Of a DNA stretch of 64,000 nt, positions 51,213 to 60,359 are shown in pieces. The DNA comes from Cyclobacterium salsum. Its GTDB lineage: Bacteria > Bacteroidota > Bacteroidia > Cytophagales > Cyclobacteriaceae. The notes under the pieces were generated by a model. It did no database searches. It was not told the DNA's origin and worked only from the letters and a program-made list of their open reading frames with translations. Every line of letters starts with the position of its first letter. Within the stretch, counting starts at the first letter, position 1. The stretch covers positions 248,001-312,000 of the forward strand of contig NZ_WNKG01000005.1 in assembly GCF_010119245.1 (NCBI RefSeq), given 5' to 3'. The translations under genes and the position numbers were made by a program.

Positions 51213-51893
51213 TCAAAGTACCAGGGGTTTGAGGTAGGGCCAGACATTCTCAGCTACGATTTGATGTCCTTCTTCAGTAGGGTGTATGCCGTCAGGCAGG
51301 TTTAGGTCCGGATCTCCAGCCACCCCTTCCAACAAAAAGGGGATTAGTGAAACCGAAGTGTTTTCAGCGATTTCAGCGTACATGGTTCGGAAATTTTCAG
51401 AATACTCCGGACCCATATTCGGAGGAATTTGCATTCCTGCCAATACAATTTTAGTATCCGGAAATTTCTCCTGCACAGTCAAAATGATGTTTCGAAGGTT
51501 TTTTTCAGTTTCCTCCAGGGAAATACCCCTTAACCCATCATTCCCACCTAGTTCCAAGATGAAAATTTCCGGTTTTTCTTCCAGAAACCAGTCCAGACGG
51601 CTTAGCCCGCTAGCAGTAGTTTCTCCGCTTAACCCGGCGTTGATCACCTCGTAACCGAGGTCAAGGCTGTCCACTTTTTCTTGAATCAATGCAGGGAATG
51701 CCTCCTCTTCCTCAATTCCGTATCCTGCGGTCAAACTGTTACCGAAAAACAAAATGGTTTTTTTGACCGTTTTTTCCTCGGGAATAGCTTCCTCCTCCTT
51801 TTCCCGATTATCTTCCTGAGGCTTTTGATTGCAGGAATAGATCAGTGTAAGCGCCGCCAGAACAAAGGGGGTGTATTTAAAGGGTAGTTTCAT
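51213..51893 (-). CDS. SGNH/GDSL lipoprotein esterase (TesA-like)
   Basis: Start put at ATG 51893, eleven codons inside the longest frame, where MKLPFKYTPFVLAALTLIYS begins a lipoprotein signal ending at Cys21. The mature protein is an arylesterase or lysophospholipase of the TesA type. Its four family blocks are visible: ILFFGNSLTAGYG with the nucleophile Ser, INAGLSGETTASG, ILELGGNDGLRG, and PDGIHPTEEGHQIVAENVW with the Asp-His pair. A Glu-rich linker (EDNREKEEEAIPEEKTVKK) joins anchor and enzyme. It is divergent from the ABC transporter, as tesA commonly is. Confidence 0.92.
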   Translation of the reverse strand: MKLPFKYTPFVLAALTLIYSCNQKPQEDNREKEEEAIPEEKTVKKTILFFGNSLTAGYGIEEEEAFPALIQEKVDSLDLGYEVINAGLSGETTASGLSRLDWFLEEKPEIFILELGGNDGLRGISLEETEKNLRNIILTVQEKFPDTKIVLAGMQIPPNMGPEYSENFRTMYAEIAENTSVSLIPFLLEGVAGDPDLNLPDGIHPTEEGHQIVAENVWPYLKPLVL

Positions 51894-51997
51894 GAATGCG
51901 TAATTTGGCAGAAATTTAATGGTCAATCGTTAAAATTAATAAACTTAATTGACTATTGTTTTTGTTAGGTAAGGATAAGTATTTTTATTTGAAGTCT

Positions 51998-52675
51998 ATG
52001 AATGTATTAAAAGTTGATAATCTTACAAAAACCTACCGAAGTGGTAACCGGGAACTTACGGTTTTGGATCAGGTAAATTTTGAGGTAGCCATTGGAGATA
52101 CCTTGTCGATCGTCGGGCCCTCCGGTAGCGGTAAAACCACCCTTTTGGGGCTTTGTGCCGGATTGGACGTGGCCAGTTCCGGATCCGTAATGCTGGATGG
52201 CAGTGCATTGGAAAAGATGACAGAGGACCAGCGAGCAGCCGTGAGAAATCAACTGGTGGGCTTTATATTCCAGAATTTTCAGCTGCTGCAAACCCTGACC
52301 GCGCTGGAAAACGTCATGGTGCCATTAGAACTCAAAAAAAGAAAGGATGCCAAAGACAAGGCGATGGAACTCCTGGAAAAGGTAGGCCTTGCGGATAGAT
52401 TGACACATTACCCCAATCAACTTTCAGGTGGTGAGCAACAACGGGTCTCCATAGCCCGTGCCTTTGCCAACGAACCAAAAATTTTGTTTGCGGATGAACC
52501 TACCGGTAACCTGGATACTGAAACAGGAGAAATGGTAGAAAATCTTATCTTTCAATTAAACGAGGAAGAGGGAACGACCCTTATTCTGGTGACGCATGAT
52601 TTGGAACTAGCGGCCCGCACACACCAATCCATTCACATTAAGGGAGGAAAATTACAGGAGGCGATCAATGGTTGA
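51998..52675 (+). CDS. ABC transporter ATP-binding protein (YbbA/LolD-like)
   Basis: Start at ATG 51998, where [20 protein letters not shown] is the regular ABC N-terminus; the frame is open 14 codons further. Motifs are Walker [14 protein letters not shown]-loop [20 protein letters not shown], signature [20 protein letters not shown], Walker [13 protein letters not shown] and the H-loop [13 protein letters not shown]. It belongs to the MacB/LolD/YbbA exporter type. The permease gene begins 8 bp before its stop. In E. coli, ybbA-ybbP likewise neighbours tesA, exactly as here. Confidence 0.93.
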   Translation: MNVLKVDNLTKTYRSGNRELTVLDQVNFEVAIGDTLSIVGPSGSGKTTLLGLCAGLDVASSGSVMLDGSALEKMTEDQRAAVRNQLVGFIFQNFQLLQTLTALENVMVPLELKKRKDAKDKAMELLEKVGLADRLTHYPNQLSGGEQQRVSIARAFANEPKILFADEPTGNLDTETGEMVENLIFQLNEEEGTTLILVTHDLELAARTHQSIHIKGGKLQEAING

Positions 52676-55187
52676 TTGGAACTGGTCGCTTCTAATGGCG
52701 AAAAGAGACCTCAGAAAGACGGGTGGAAGGCTTATTTTGTTTATTTCAGCCATCGTTACCGGAATTGCTGCCCTGGTGGCCGTCACCTCTTTTGGAGATA
52801 ACCTGAGTAATGATATTGACGAGCAGGCGAAAGAACTGTTGGGAGCGGATCTCTCTTTGAGAAAAAATCAGCCGATCGAGTTTCCTGAAATCGAGACACA
52901 GGCAGATCGCCGTGCCCTGGAAGTAAATTTTGCCTCCATGGTATATTTTCCTAAAGTAGGAGAAAGCAGGCTGACACAGGTAAGGGCGCTGGAGGGTGAC
53001 TTTCCCTTTTACGGAAGCTTCGAAACCCTACCGGTGTCCGGAGAGACGGAATTCAGAAAGGGGGCTAAAAGAGCCTTGGTAGAAAAAACGCTGATGGCTC
53101 AGTTTGGTGCCGTGGTAGGCGATAGCATCAAGGTGGGTAATGTGACCTTGGAAATCGTCGGGGCCTTGCAAAAAGTTCCCGGGCAAAATGGCATTACCGC
53201 CACGGTAGCTCCTGCCGTATACATCCCTAACGATCAATTGGAAGCTTCAGGCCTGGTTCAGTACGGCAGTAGGGTCAATTACATTCACTATTTTCAGTTT
53301 CCGGAGGAGTTTGACCTGGAGGCCCTGATTGCTGAGAAGAAAGATCAGTGGGACGAAGACAAGGTCAGGCACGAGACCGTGCAATCGCAAAAGGAAGACA
53401 CAGGAAGGTCATTTGAAAACCTGTCTAACTTCCTGGTTTTGGTGGCCTTTATTGCTGTGCTGCTCGGTTGTGTGGGGGTGGGAAGTGCCATCAATGTTTT
53501 TGTGAAGGAGAAATTACCCTCCGTGGCGGTGTTAAGATGTCTGGGGGTACGATCAAAAGAAATTGTAGCCGTCTATCTGGTTCAGATCGTCATCATGGGA
53601 CTATTTGGTTCCCTACTGGGTGCGGCTGCCGGGGCTTTCCTACAATTTCTTTTGCCGATGGTATTTAGTGATTTCCTTCCCGTGGAAGTGTCTGTCCAAA
53701 TTTCCTGGAGAGCAGTGATCATGGGGACCTTCACCGGGGTATTGATATCCGTATTATTTGCCCTGATTCCCTTGCTGAAAATCAGAAAAGTATCGCCGAT
53801 GATGACCCTCAGGCCGGACGATCCTTCTGCAGGCTTGGGCAAGGATCCCTTGCGCTGGATGGTCTTGGGAGCAATAGTCCTGTTTATTCTGGGGTTTAGC
53901 TTTTACCTGTTGGAAGAGTGGGACCAGACCTTTTGGTTTACCGGTTTTGTGATATTCGCTTTTGGATCCTTGTGGCTGCTGGCCCTGGGGATAATGAAAG
54001 CCATTCGAAAATTCCTTCCCATTAGCTTGAACTACCCTGCCAGACAAGCCTTGTCCAATTTGTACCGGCCCAATAATCAAACGGTATCCCTGTTGGCTAC
54101 CATTGGCTTGGGAACGGCGATGATAGGTACCTTGTTTTTTATACAAAACCAGTTGTTGGATGAGGTGCGGTTCGCTGACAAAGAAGATCAGCCGAACATG
54201 TTGTTTTTTGATATCCAATCGGATCAGGTAGACAGCATGAAGACCGTATTGGCAGAGGACGGATTGCCTATATTGCAGCACGTTCCCATCGTTACCATGG
54301 GGTTGGCAGAAGTGAATGGCTTGACCAGAAATGATAACGAGGAACTCGAAGACGAAGAACAGCGGTCAAATTCCATGTATAGGCGGGAATTCAGAGTGAC
54401 CTACCGGGATACCCTCATTGCCACCGAAGAATTGACTGCGGGCAGCTTAATTCCCTTCGAAGCAGAAGGGGACAGTATTTTTGTTTCTATGGAAGAAGGA
54501 TACGCAGAAAGAAACCGGGTGGAATTAGGGGATGAGGTTGTCTTTAATGTACAAGGAAGGCCGCTCACTACGTACGTGGGAAGTTTCAGAAAAGTGAATT
54601 TCAGAAAGGTTTCTACCAACTTTTTGGTTGTTTTTCCGGATAAGGTATTGGATAATGCCCCTAAGTTTCATGTGTTGATCACCCGGACAAAGAATGACCA
54701 GGAATCTGCCGATATACAAAATAAGATGGTGCGCCAGTTCCCTAATGTTTCGGTGGTGAACCTCAGCATGATCGTGGAAACACTGGAAGACATTTTAGGA
54801 AAAATCAGTTTCGTTATTCAGTTTATGGCCTTGTTCAGCATTCTTACAGGGGTTTTGGTGTTGATAAGCTCACTTTTGATCAGTAAGTTTCAACGAATCC
54901 GGGAAAATATTCTGCTTCGCACGATAGGGGCGGGCAGAAGGGTGCTGCTGAAAATCAACGCCCTGGAATACTTGTTTTTGGGAAGTCTCGCCGCAGGAGG
55001 AGGGATCCTGCTTTCCGTGCTGGCGGCTTTTCTGCTCAGCAGATATGTGTTTGAAATATCGTTCCGGATGGAATGGGGTCCACTACTCATCGTGTTTGTA
55101 CTGATTACCCTGCTTACGGTGATCTTGGGATGGATAAACAGCCTCAGTATCTTGAAAGCCAAAACCATGGATATCCTGAGATCGTAA
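52668..55187 (+). CDS. ABC transporter permease (YbbP/FtsX type)
   Basis: An 839-residue inner-membrane protein of the YbbP type, with two FtsX domains. The first transmembrane segment is GRLILFISAIVTGIAALVAV (about 20-39), then a large periplasmic region. FtsX blocks are FLVLVAFIAVLLGCVGVGSA with LRCLGVRSKEIVAVYLVQIV (about 255-300), and the last one FMALFSILTGVLVLISSLLI with LRTIGAGRRVLLKINALEYL (about 700-770). Long loops of 180-220 residues are normal. It probably exports a hydrophobic compound or lipid; target unknown. Coupled with the ATPase by an 8-bp overlap. Confidence 0.92.
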   Translation: MVDWNWSLLMAKRDLRKTGGRLILFISAIVTGIAALVAVTSFGDNLSNDIDEQAKELLGADLSLRKNQPIEFPEIETQADRRALEVNFASMVYFPKVGESRLTQVRALEGDFPFYGSFETLPVSGETEFRKGAKRALVEKTLMAQFGAVVGDSIKVGNVTLEIVGALQKVPGQNGITATVAPAVYIPNDQLEASGLVQYGSRVNYIHYFQFPEEFDLEALIAEKKDQWDEDKVRHETVQSQKEDTGRSFENLSNFLVLVAFIAVLLGCVGVGSAINVFVKEKLPSVAVLRCLGVRSKEIVAVYLVQIVIMGLFGSLLGAAAGAFLQFLLPMVFSDFLPVEVSVQISWRAVIMGTFTGVLISVLFALIPLLKIRKVSPMMTLRPDDPSAGLGKDPLRWMVLGAIVLFILGFSFYLLEEWDQTFWFTGFVIFAFGSLWLLALGIMKAIRKFLPISLNYPARQALSNLYRPNNQTVSLLATIGLGTAMIGTLFFIQNQLLDEVRFADKEDQPNMLFFDIQSDQVDSMKTVLAEDGLPILQHVPIVTMGLAEVNGLTRNDNEELEDEEQRSNSMYRREFRVTYRDTLIATEELTAGSLIPFEAEGDSIFVSMEEGYAERNRVELGDEVVFNVQGRPLTTYVGSFRKVNFRKVSTNFLVVFPDKVLDNAPKFHVLITRTKNDQESADIQNKMVRQFPNVSVVNLSMIVETLEDILGKISFVIQFMALFSILTGVLVLISSLLISKFQRIRENILLRTIGAGRRVLLKINALEYLFLGSLAAGGGILLSVLAAFLLSRYVFEISFRMEWGPLLIVFVLITLLTVILGWINSLSILKAKTMDILRS

Positions 55188-55265
55188 ATGGCCGACTAAA
55201 TAAAGGTAGCATCCCTGAAAAAAAATAAATAATCTTTCAGAAAATGAAACCTTTTGTCTAATTTA

Positions 55266-55279
55266 AATGTATATACATT
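55266..55279. promoter_or_regulatory. MarR operator candidate 1
   Basis: AATGTATATACATT is a perfect 14-bp palindrome 18 bp upstream of the marR-like start. The same core recurs upstream of the yceI-like gene (55765-55779). MarR proteins bind such AT-rich inverted repeats, usually over their own promoter. Confidence 0.6.
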
Positions 55280-55297
55280 AAATACAATAGGAAATAA

Positions 55298-55747
55298 ATG
55301 AAAATTGAAGACGAAATCAGGCAAAAGCCATTCAAGGATGCGTATAGCAAGGCGGTGGTAAACTTGCTTTATACCCACAGTTACCTGGTGACCGAGCAGA
55401 GCAAAATTTTCAAGCCTCATGATTTATCTCCCGAACAGTACAATGTACTCCGAATACTCAGGGGACAGCATCCGGAACCCATAACCGTGTCTTCTATTCA
55501 AGATAGAATGCTAAATAAGATGAGTAACGCTTCCCGGCTAGTTGAAAAATTAAAAATCAAGAAAATGGTAGAGCGTAAAGAATGTGCAGTGGATCGTCGT
55601 CAGGTGGACATTACGATCACCGGGAAAGGGCTTGAAATTCTGGAGCAACTGGAAGAAGAAGTGAATAAATTTAATAAAAGTATCTTGAACTTAACGAAAT
55701 CTGAGGTAGAGCAGCTAAATGATTTGCTAGATAAACTGAGAGGATAA
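55298..55747 (+). CDS. MarR-family regulator
   Basis: A 149-residue winged-helix repressor of the MarR/MhqR type. The sequence goes from KAVVNLLYTHSYLVTEQSKI (dimer helix), through LSPEQYNVLRILRGQHPEPI and TVSSIQDRMLNKMSNASRLV (recognition helix), to the wing KKMVERKECAVDRRQVDITI. Cysteine at about 94 could sense electrophiles, though MhqR itself lacks a key Cys. Its genes downstream (YceI, dioxygenase, esterase) match the electrophile-stress set in Bacillus, where MhqR represses mhqNOD. Palindromes upstream of this gene and in the next gap support autoregulation. Confidence 0.88.
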   Translation: MKIEDEIRQKPFKDAYSKAVVNLLYTHSYLVTEQSKIFKPHDLSPEQYNVLRILRGQHPEPITVSSIQDRMLNKMSNASRLVEKLKIKKMVERKECAVDRRQVDITITGKGLEILEQLEEEVNKFNKSILNLTKSEVEQLNDLLDKLRG

Positions 55748-55764
55748 AAAAATTTATCTATTTC

Positions 55765-55779
55765 AATGTATATACAATT
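55765..55779. promoter_or_regulatory. MarR operator candidate 2
   Basis: AATGTATATACAATT contains the perfect core TGTATATACA (55767-55776), shared with operator candidate 1. It lies 50 bp upstream of the yceI-like start. A further half-site AATGTATAAAT follows at 55780. Confidence 0.6.
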
Positions 55780-55828
55780 AATGTATAAATATTTAATTAA
55801 ACACGTATAACTAATAACTATTAAGAAG

Positions 55829-56356
55829 ATGAGTACAACAAAATGGATCATTGATCCCACGCATTCCGAAGTATCGTTTAAGGTAAAACACCTGGTAATT
55901 TCCACCGTCACGGGATATTTCCGTGAATTTGAAGGAGAAGTCGAAACGGCATCGGATGATTTTTCCAATGCTTCCGTCCGATTTTCGGCGGCTATTGACA
56001 GCATTGACACGAACCAAAAGGACCGCGATGCACATTTGAAATCAGCCGATTTTTTTGATGAAGAAAATCACGCTCAGTTGGTTTTTAGCAATGGAAAACT
56101 TGTTGCCAATGGAGATGGATTAGAGGTGGCAGGAGATCTGACGATCCGGGGAACTACCCAGCCTGTTACGTTAAAAGCCGAGTTGGGTGGTATTGCCCAG
56201 GATGGTTATGGGCAAACGAAAGCTGGTTTTGAGCTGGAAGGTAAAATTTCCAGAAAAGCCTTTGGTTTAACCTGGTCTGCGGTAACGGAGACAGGCAGTG
56301 TTGTGGTTGGTGATGAGGTGAAACTCTTCGCCAGTATCCAATTAGTAAAGCAATAA
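55829..56356 (+). CDS. YceI-family protein
   Basis: A 175-residue YceI-like lipocalin-fold protein, which binds isoprenoid-quinone type molecules. It has no visible signal peptide, so it may be cytoplasmic, unlike E. coli YceI. Features are MSTTKWIIDPTHSEVSFKVK, HLVISTVTGYFREFEGEVET, DIDTNQKDRDAHLKS-like SIDTNQKDRDAHLKSADFFD, and FELEGKISRKAFGLTWSAVT. In the company of a dioxygenase and an esterase of the mhq type, a quinone-binding role is plausible. Confidence 0.9.
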   Translation: MSTTKWIIDPTHSEVSFKVKHLVISTVTGYFREFEGEVETASDDFSNASVRFSAAIDSIDTNQKDRDAHLKSADFFDEENHAQLVFSNGKLVANGDGLEVAGDLTIRGTTQPVTLKAELGGIAQDGYGQTKAGFELEGKISRKAFGLTWSAVTETGSVVVGDEVKLFASIQLVKQ

Positions 56357-56364
56357 TCAGGTAC

Positions 56365-56405
56365 CTTTAAGCCGGGCTCTGATCAGCAAGGAGCCCGGTC
56401 TTAAC
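56365..56405. terminator. GC-rich hairpin between yceI-like and dioxygenase genes
   Basis: Perfect 8-bp arms CCGGGCTC (56372-56379) and GAGCCCGG (56391-56398), extended outward by TTAAG and CTTAA. The stem is strong, but only a weak T-stretch follows, so it may reduce rather than stop read-through to the dioxygenase gene. Confidence 0.55.
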
Positions 56406-56416
56406 CTTATAATCTC

Positions 56417-57376
56417 ATGAGTGATTTAATTTCAGGCATTCATCACATTACAGCGATCGCCTCCGATCCCCAACAAAATGTAGATTTCTACACCCGGGTA
56501 TTGGGTTTGCGGCTGGTAAAAAAGACCATCAATTTTGATGCACCGGATGTCTACCATTTTTATTTTGGTGACGAAACCGGAAACCCGGGTTCCATTCTGA
56601 CCTTTTTCCCCTTTAAGGGGGCTGTAAAAGGAAAAAGAGGACTGGGAGAACTGACCTTCACCGCTTTTTCCGTTCCGGAAAGCTCAATCGATTATTGGAA
56701 AAATAGGTTATCCGGTTTGGGGATTACGGTCTCGGATACCCTCCAACGATTTGATGAAGAGGTGATTCGGTTTACCGATCCGGACGGAATGGGGATTGAA
56801 TTGGTCGGGATTAGGGAGGATCAGCGGGAGGCCTGGGCAGGTGGAAACGTACCCCAAAAGCACGCTATCCGGGGATTAGCAGGTGCCACCCTGAATTTAC
56901 GGGAACTGGAACCCACTGCTGCTTTAATGACAGAGGTGCTGAATTACAAGCTTAAGGAAGAGCTTCCCGGCAAAAGGTACCGATATGAAATTGCTGGTAA
57001 CCCGGGAGAAGTAATAGACCTGGTCCAAATGGACCCTTCGAATCGATCCATCCAAAGCGCCGGTTCCGTTCATCACATTGCTTTCCGCACGGCAGGAGAG
57101 GCGGAACAACTGCAAGTTCAGCGATTACTTCAGCGGTATGGTGTAGCAGTGACCGACGTCAAAGACCGAAATTATTTCAAATCCATCTATTTTCGGGAAC
57201 CCGGTGGGGTGCTTTTTGAAGTAGCAACGGATTCGCCCGGTTTTTTGGTGGACGAATCACTGGAATCATTAGGTACGGCGTTGAAGTTACCCGAATGGGT
57301 TGCTTCTCAAAGGGAACAGATTGAGCGGAATTTGGTACCCATACAGGTAAATTATCAGGAACCATGGAACAATTAA
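56417..57376 (+). CDS. Ring-cleaving dioxygenase, MhqO-like (glyoxalase fold)
   Basis: A 319-residue two-module VOC protein of the MhqO/MhqA group. Module 1 starts SGIHHITAIASDPQQNVDFY with His, followed by KKTINFDAPDVYHFYFGD and GMGIELVG. Module 2 has RGLAGATLNLRELEPTAALM, SVHHIAFRTAGEAEQLQVQR and FREPGGVLFEVATDSPGF. The metal ligands His, His and Glu are present. In Bacillus mhqO is induced by hydroquinones and detoxifies them. It overlaps the esterase gene by 13 bp, an arrangement also typical of mhqOD. Confidence 0.92.
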   Translation: MSDLISGIHHITAIASDPQQNVDFYTRVLGLRLVKKTINFDAPDVYHFYFGDETGNPGSILTFFPFKGAVKGKRGLGELTFTAFSVPESSIDYWKNRLSGLGITVSDTLQRFDEEVIRFTDPDGMGIELVGIREDQREAWAGGNVPQKHAIRGLAGATLNLRELEPTAALMTEVLNYKLKEELPGKRYRYEIAGNPGEVIDLVQMDPSNRSIQSAGSVHHIAFRTAGEAEQLQVQRLLQRYGVAVTDVKDRNYFKSIYFREPGGVLFEVATDSPGFLVDESLESLGTALKLPEWVASQREQIERNLVPIQVNYQEPWNN

Positions 57377-57984
57377 TGAAAGCAGGTAAAGACTTAAATC
57401 AAGCGGATAAAGTTGCCATCATTTTACACGGAAGAGGAGGGAATGCTTCCGGAATGAAAGGATTAATAGAGGTGTTGCACGTTCCGGATTTTGCAGTTTT
57501 GATTCCTCAGGCCCCAGGAAATACCTGGTATCCGTTTGGGTTTATGGTGGAAGAATCGGAAAACGAACCCTATCTAAGTCAATCATTGGAGCGGATTCAT
57601 TCCCTGGTCCAGGGTTTAAAGGAAGATGGGAAAAAGGTATCAGATCTTTATTTTATTGGGTTTTCTCAGGGAGCTTGCCTTGCCCTGGAATACAGTGCCC
57701 GATTTCCCGCCCGGTATGGAGGGGTTTGTGCCTTTACAGGGGGACTGATCGGAAAAACGGTATCAGCAGAAAAATACCCGGGCGATTTAAATGGAACACC
57801 GGTATTTATCGGTGCCAGCGAAAACGATTTTCACGTACCCATGTCCCGCATTCAGGAATCTGCTAAGCTATTGACCGGCATGCAGGCAGCGGTGAAAACG
57901 CTTGGTTTTCCGGACAGTATGCACACGATTCGGGAGGAGGAGATTGCCGCAGCCAATGATTTTATCTTTAAAAAAACCTCCTGA
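57364..57984 (+). CDS. MhqD-like phospholipase/carboxylesterase
   Basis: A 206-residue cytoplasmic alpha/beta hydrolase of the MhqD/YodD type. Catalytic parts are AIILHGRGGNASGMKGL (oxyanion loop), FIGFSQGACLALEYSAR with Ser near 101, ENDFHVPMSRIQES with Asp, and GFPDSMHTIREEEIAAAN with His. Its partner overlapping upstream is MhqO-like, which supports a joint role in quinone or aromatic electrophile stress. It is the last gene of the set. Confidence 0.9.
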   Translation: MEQLMKAGKDLNQADKVAIILHGRGGNASGMKGLIEVLHVPDFAVLIPQAPGNTWYPFGFMVEESENEPYLSQSLERIHSLVQGLKEDGKKVSDLYFIGFSQGACLALEYSARFPARYGGVCAFTGGLIGKTVSAEKYPGDLNGTPVFIGASENDFHVPMSRIQESAKLLTGMQAAVKTLGFPDSMHTIREEEIAAANDFIFKKTS

Positions 57985-58065
57985 TTTTTTTGGCCCGGGA
58001 TTTGAAGAAACATTTTTATTCACCCTGTCGTTAGACGGGGTATTATTTTAAGAAAGCGATCTCGT

Positions 58066-58773
58066 ATGAAAACCAAATTACTCTTTTTTATCGTTCTTTT
58101 GTGGAGCCCTTTTTTACGGGCGTTTTCACAGGAAATCCCACAAATTTCCGTGGTAGGCCAAAGTCAGCTAGAAGTAATGCCCGATGAGGCCCTGCTGACG
58201 GTTTCACTGAATGCCAAGGCCATGGAAACGGCAACCGCAACGGCTGAATTGAATAAAAAGGCCAGGCAAGTGAAAACGGTTCTTGAGAATTCCGGTGTAG
58301 AAGACTATGAATTGACCGCCGAAAATTATTACGTGAATGTCAATAGGGTCTACGCGAAAGGAAGCAGCAAAGACAGTGGCTACGTTGCCAGTCAGACCAT
58401 GGAAATCCTGGTCCGGGACACGGGCGAGGATCTTCTGAAAGTAATGCAGGCCCTACACGGATCTACAGACATGGGTTTTCAGCTTTCCTACAGGCTGTCG
58501 GACGAAACGAAAAAAAGTTACCTTGAGAAGTTGCTGGAAATGGCAATCGCAGATGCACGAAGAAAGGCCAGCGTCATTGCGGCTAATCTGGATATCGATG
58601 AGGTTTTTGTACATCGTGTAAATTACCAGGGGGGCGATTCTTTTCAGCCGGTGGTTTACGGAAACGAGCGTTTTAATATGAAAGCAGCTGACCAGCAAGC
58701 TCCTCCCACCTTACAGCCCGGAGAGCAAACCCTCACTGAACGGGTAACGATCATATTTACGTTTGAAAGGTAA
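58066..58773 (+). CDS. SIMPL-domain (DUF541) periplasmic protein
   Basis: A 235-residue exported protein with a signal peptide (MKTKLLFFIVLLWSPFLRAF). The SIMPL/DUF541 domain shows ISVVGQSQLEVMPDEALLTV at the start, then TATATAELNKKARQVKTVLE and VASQTMEILVRDTGEDLLKV, as well as LLEMAIADARRKASVIAANL and the ending VTIIFTFER. The family (E. coli YggE, B. fragilis BP26-like) forms ring-shaped oligomers and is linked to oxidative stress, with no known reaction. The next gene may be co-transcribed. Confidence 0.9.
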   Translation: MKTKLLFFIVLLWSPFLRAFSQEIPQISVVGQSQLEVMPDEALLTVSLNAKAMETATATAELNKKARQVKTVLENSGVEDYELTAENYYVNVNRVYAKGSSKDSGYVASQTMEILVRDTGEDLLKVMQALHGSTDMGFQLSYRLSDETKKSYLEKLLEMAIADARRKASVIAANLDIDEVFVHRVNYQGGDSFQPVVYGNERFNMKAADQQAPPTLQPGEQTLTERVTIIFTFER

Positions 58774-58824
58774 TTGGTTAGAGAAGGCCGAATTACAAGA
58801 ACAATCTCCGGATTACCAGGTTTA

Positions 58825-59514
58825 ATGCCTATGAAAACGAATGGAATATTGGATTTTCTGAAGGAATTGGCAGCTAATAACTCCAAAGAATGGATGGATG
58901 CCAACCGAAGCTGGTACTTACAGGTGAAAGAAAGCCTACTGGAAGATGCAGCGAAGATTTTGTCCGGTTTGAGTGCAAATCAACCGGCTTTTTCTTCCTT
59001 AAGGCCCAAGGACTGCCTCTTTCGCCAAAACAGGGATATTCGATTTAGTGCTAACAAACTCCCCTACAAAACGAATATGGCAGCCTATTTTGCCGTGGGA
59101 GGTAAGAAATCAACGGGGCCGGGTTATTACCTGCATTTGGAACCCGGAGGCAGTTTTTTGGCCGGAGGTATCTGGATGCCTGGTTCGGATATTTTGAAAA
59201 AAATACGGCAAGAAATCGATTATGCTGGCAATGAACTTGCGGGAATTTTGCAATCCCCCACCTTTCACGATTATTTTGGCGAGATGGAAGGGGAGCAGTT
59301 GAAAACCTCCCCAAAGGACTACTCCAATGAGCATCCTCATATTGCGTTACTTCGGTACAAAAGTTTTATAGTGTCCAAAAATCTTACTGATGCTGATGTG
59401 GTCAGGGGCCACCATATAGGATTGGCATTGGAGGCTTTTGACGCGATGCGGCCGTTTATGGGATTTCTGGACAAAGCAATTGCCAGCCCTGAAGACGAAG
59501 GGTTTATTATTTAA
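58825..59514 (+). CDS. DUF2461 protein (TIGR02453)
   Basis: A 230-residue member of DUF2461. The longest frame begins with TTG at 58774 right after the SIMPL stop, but ATG 58825 or 58831 fits the family N-terminus (MKTNGILDFLKELAANNSKE). The signature WMDANRSWYLQVKESLLEDA follows, then FRQNRDIRFSANKLPYKTNM and PGYYLHLEPGGSFLAGGIWM. Function is not known; a DNA- or nucleotide-related role is only suggested in other bacteria. Its stop overlaps the convergent HAD gene by 4 bp. Confidence 0.88.
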   Translation: MPMKTNGILDFLKELAANNSKEWMDANRSWYLQVKESLLEDAAKILSGLSANQPAFSSLRPKDCLFRQNRDIRFSANKLPYKTNMAAYFAVGGKKSTGPGYYLHLEPGGSFLAGGIWMPGSDILKKIRQEIDYAGNELAGILQSPTFHDYFGEMEGEQLKTSPKDYSNEHPHIALLRYKSFIVSKNLTDADVVRGHHIGLALEAFDAMRPFMGFLDKAIASPEDEGFII

Positions 59515-60326
59515 AGTAAGTATTTTTCGATGGACAGTGCCACCCCATCCGCTTTGTTTCCAGCCGTAATTTCATTTGCCACTTCTTTTACTTCATCTCT
59601 TGCATTTTCGACCGCAATACCCAGGCCTACGGAAGCGAGTAAGTCAATGTCATTATAGTTATCCCCAAATGCCATGACCTCGTCCATGGAGATTCCGAAG
59701 CCAGCGATGATTTCCCGGAGCCCGGTGGCTTTGGAGATGGCTTTGGGAGCGATCTCCAGGTAGGTGTCCTTGGACCGGTAGAGATGAAGTACGGCAGACA
59801 ATTCGCCTTGCAAATGCTGATAGAGTTCCCGAATCTCGCTTGCAGTACCCATGCACATGACTTTATGCGCGCCGCTTTGACTTTTTTTCCAGGCAGCGAT
59901 TACCTGATCGTTTTCACGCAAGCGGGCCTTAACCTTGGTTGCTTTTTCCTCTTTTTCTGTCCAGGGATCCATTTTCGGAGCATACCATTTGTCTTCTGAA
60001 TACAGGCTGACATGTATGGAAGTATTCACCGTCTGCTCAATGACTTTTTGGCAAACTTCCGGTGCTATCCAAACCGAGCTCAGGGCATTTTTTTCCAGCG
60101 TGCCTGGCAGTACATAACCACCGTTGTAACAGACCAGGGGATTGTTCTCGCGTTTTAAATCCCTTAACAAATGGGTCATGGCAGAAGGCATCCGGGAAGA
60201 AGCCAAAATGACGGGAAAATCTGAAGGTAAGGCGGCAAAAGCCTGTCGTGTTCTCCGGGATAGTTCCCGGTTTTTATCCAGCAGCGTGCCGTCAATGTCC
60301 GTGCAAATCGCTTTTATCTTCATCAA
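59511..60326 (-). CDS. HAD-superfamily Cof-type phosphatase
   Basis: A 271-residue hydrolase of the Cof (IIB) subgroup of HAD phosphatases, which dephosphorylate sugar phosphates or cofactors such as flavins. Motif I is DIDGTLLDKNRELS with the nucleophile Asp, motif II VILASSRMPSAMTHL, and motif IV MAFGDNYNDIDLLASVGLGI. The cap (about 85-190) is of the C2 type and sets specificity, which cannot be read from the sequence. It is convergent with the DUF2461 gene by a 4-bp overlap. A short gap separates it from hemN. Confidence 0.9.
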   Translation of the reverse strand: MMKIKAICTDIDGTLLDKNRELSRRTRQAFAALPSDFPVILASSRMPSAMTHLLRDLKRENNPLVCYNGGYVLPGTLEKNALSSVWIAPEVCQKVIEQTVNTSIHVSLYSEDKWYAPKMDPWTEKEEKATKVKARLRENDQVIAAWKKSQSGAHKVMCMGTASEIRELYQHLQGELSAVLHLYRSKDTYLEIAPKAISKATGLREIIAGFGISMDEVMAFGDNYNDIDLLASVGLGIAVENARDEVKEVANEITAGNKADGVALSIEKYLL

Positions 60327-60359
60327 AAAAGGTTTTTTTAAAAAGCGAAGATAGGGAAA

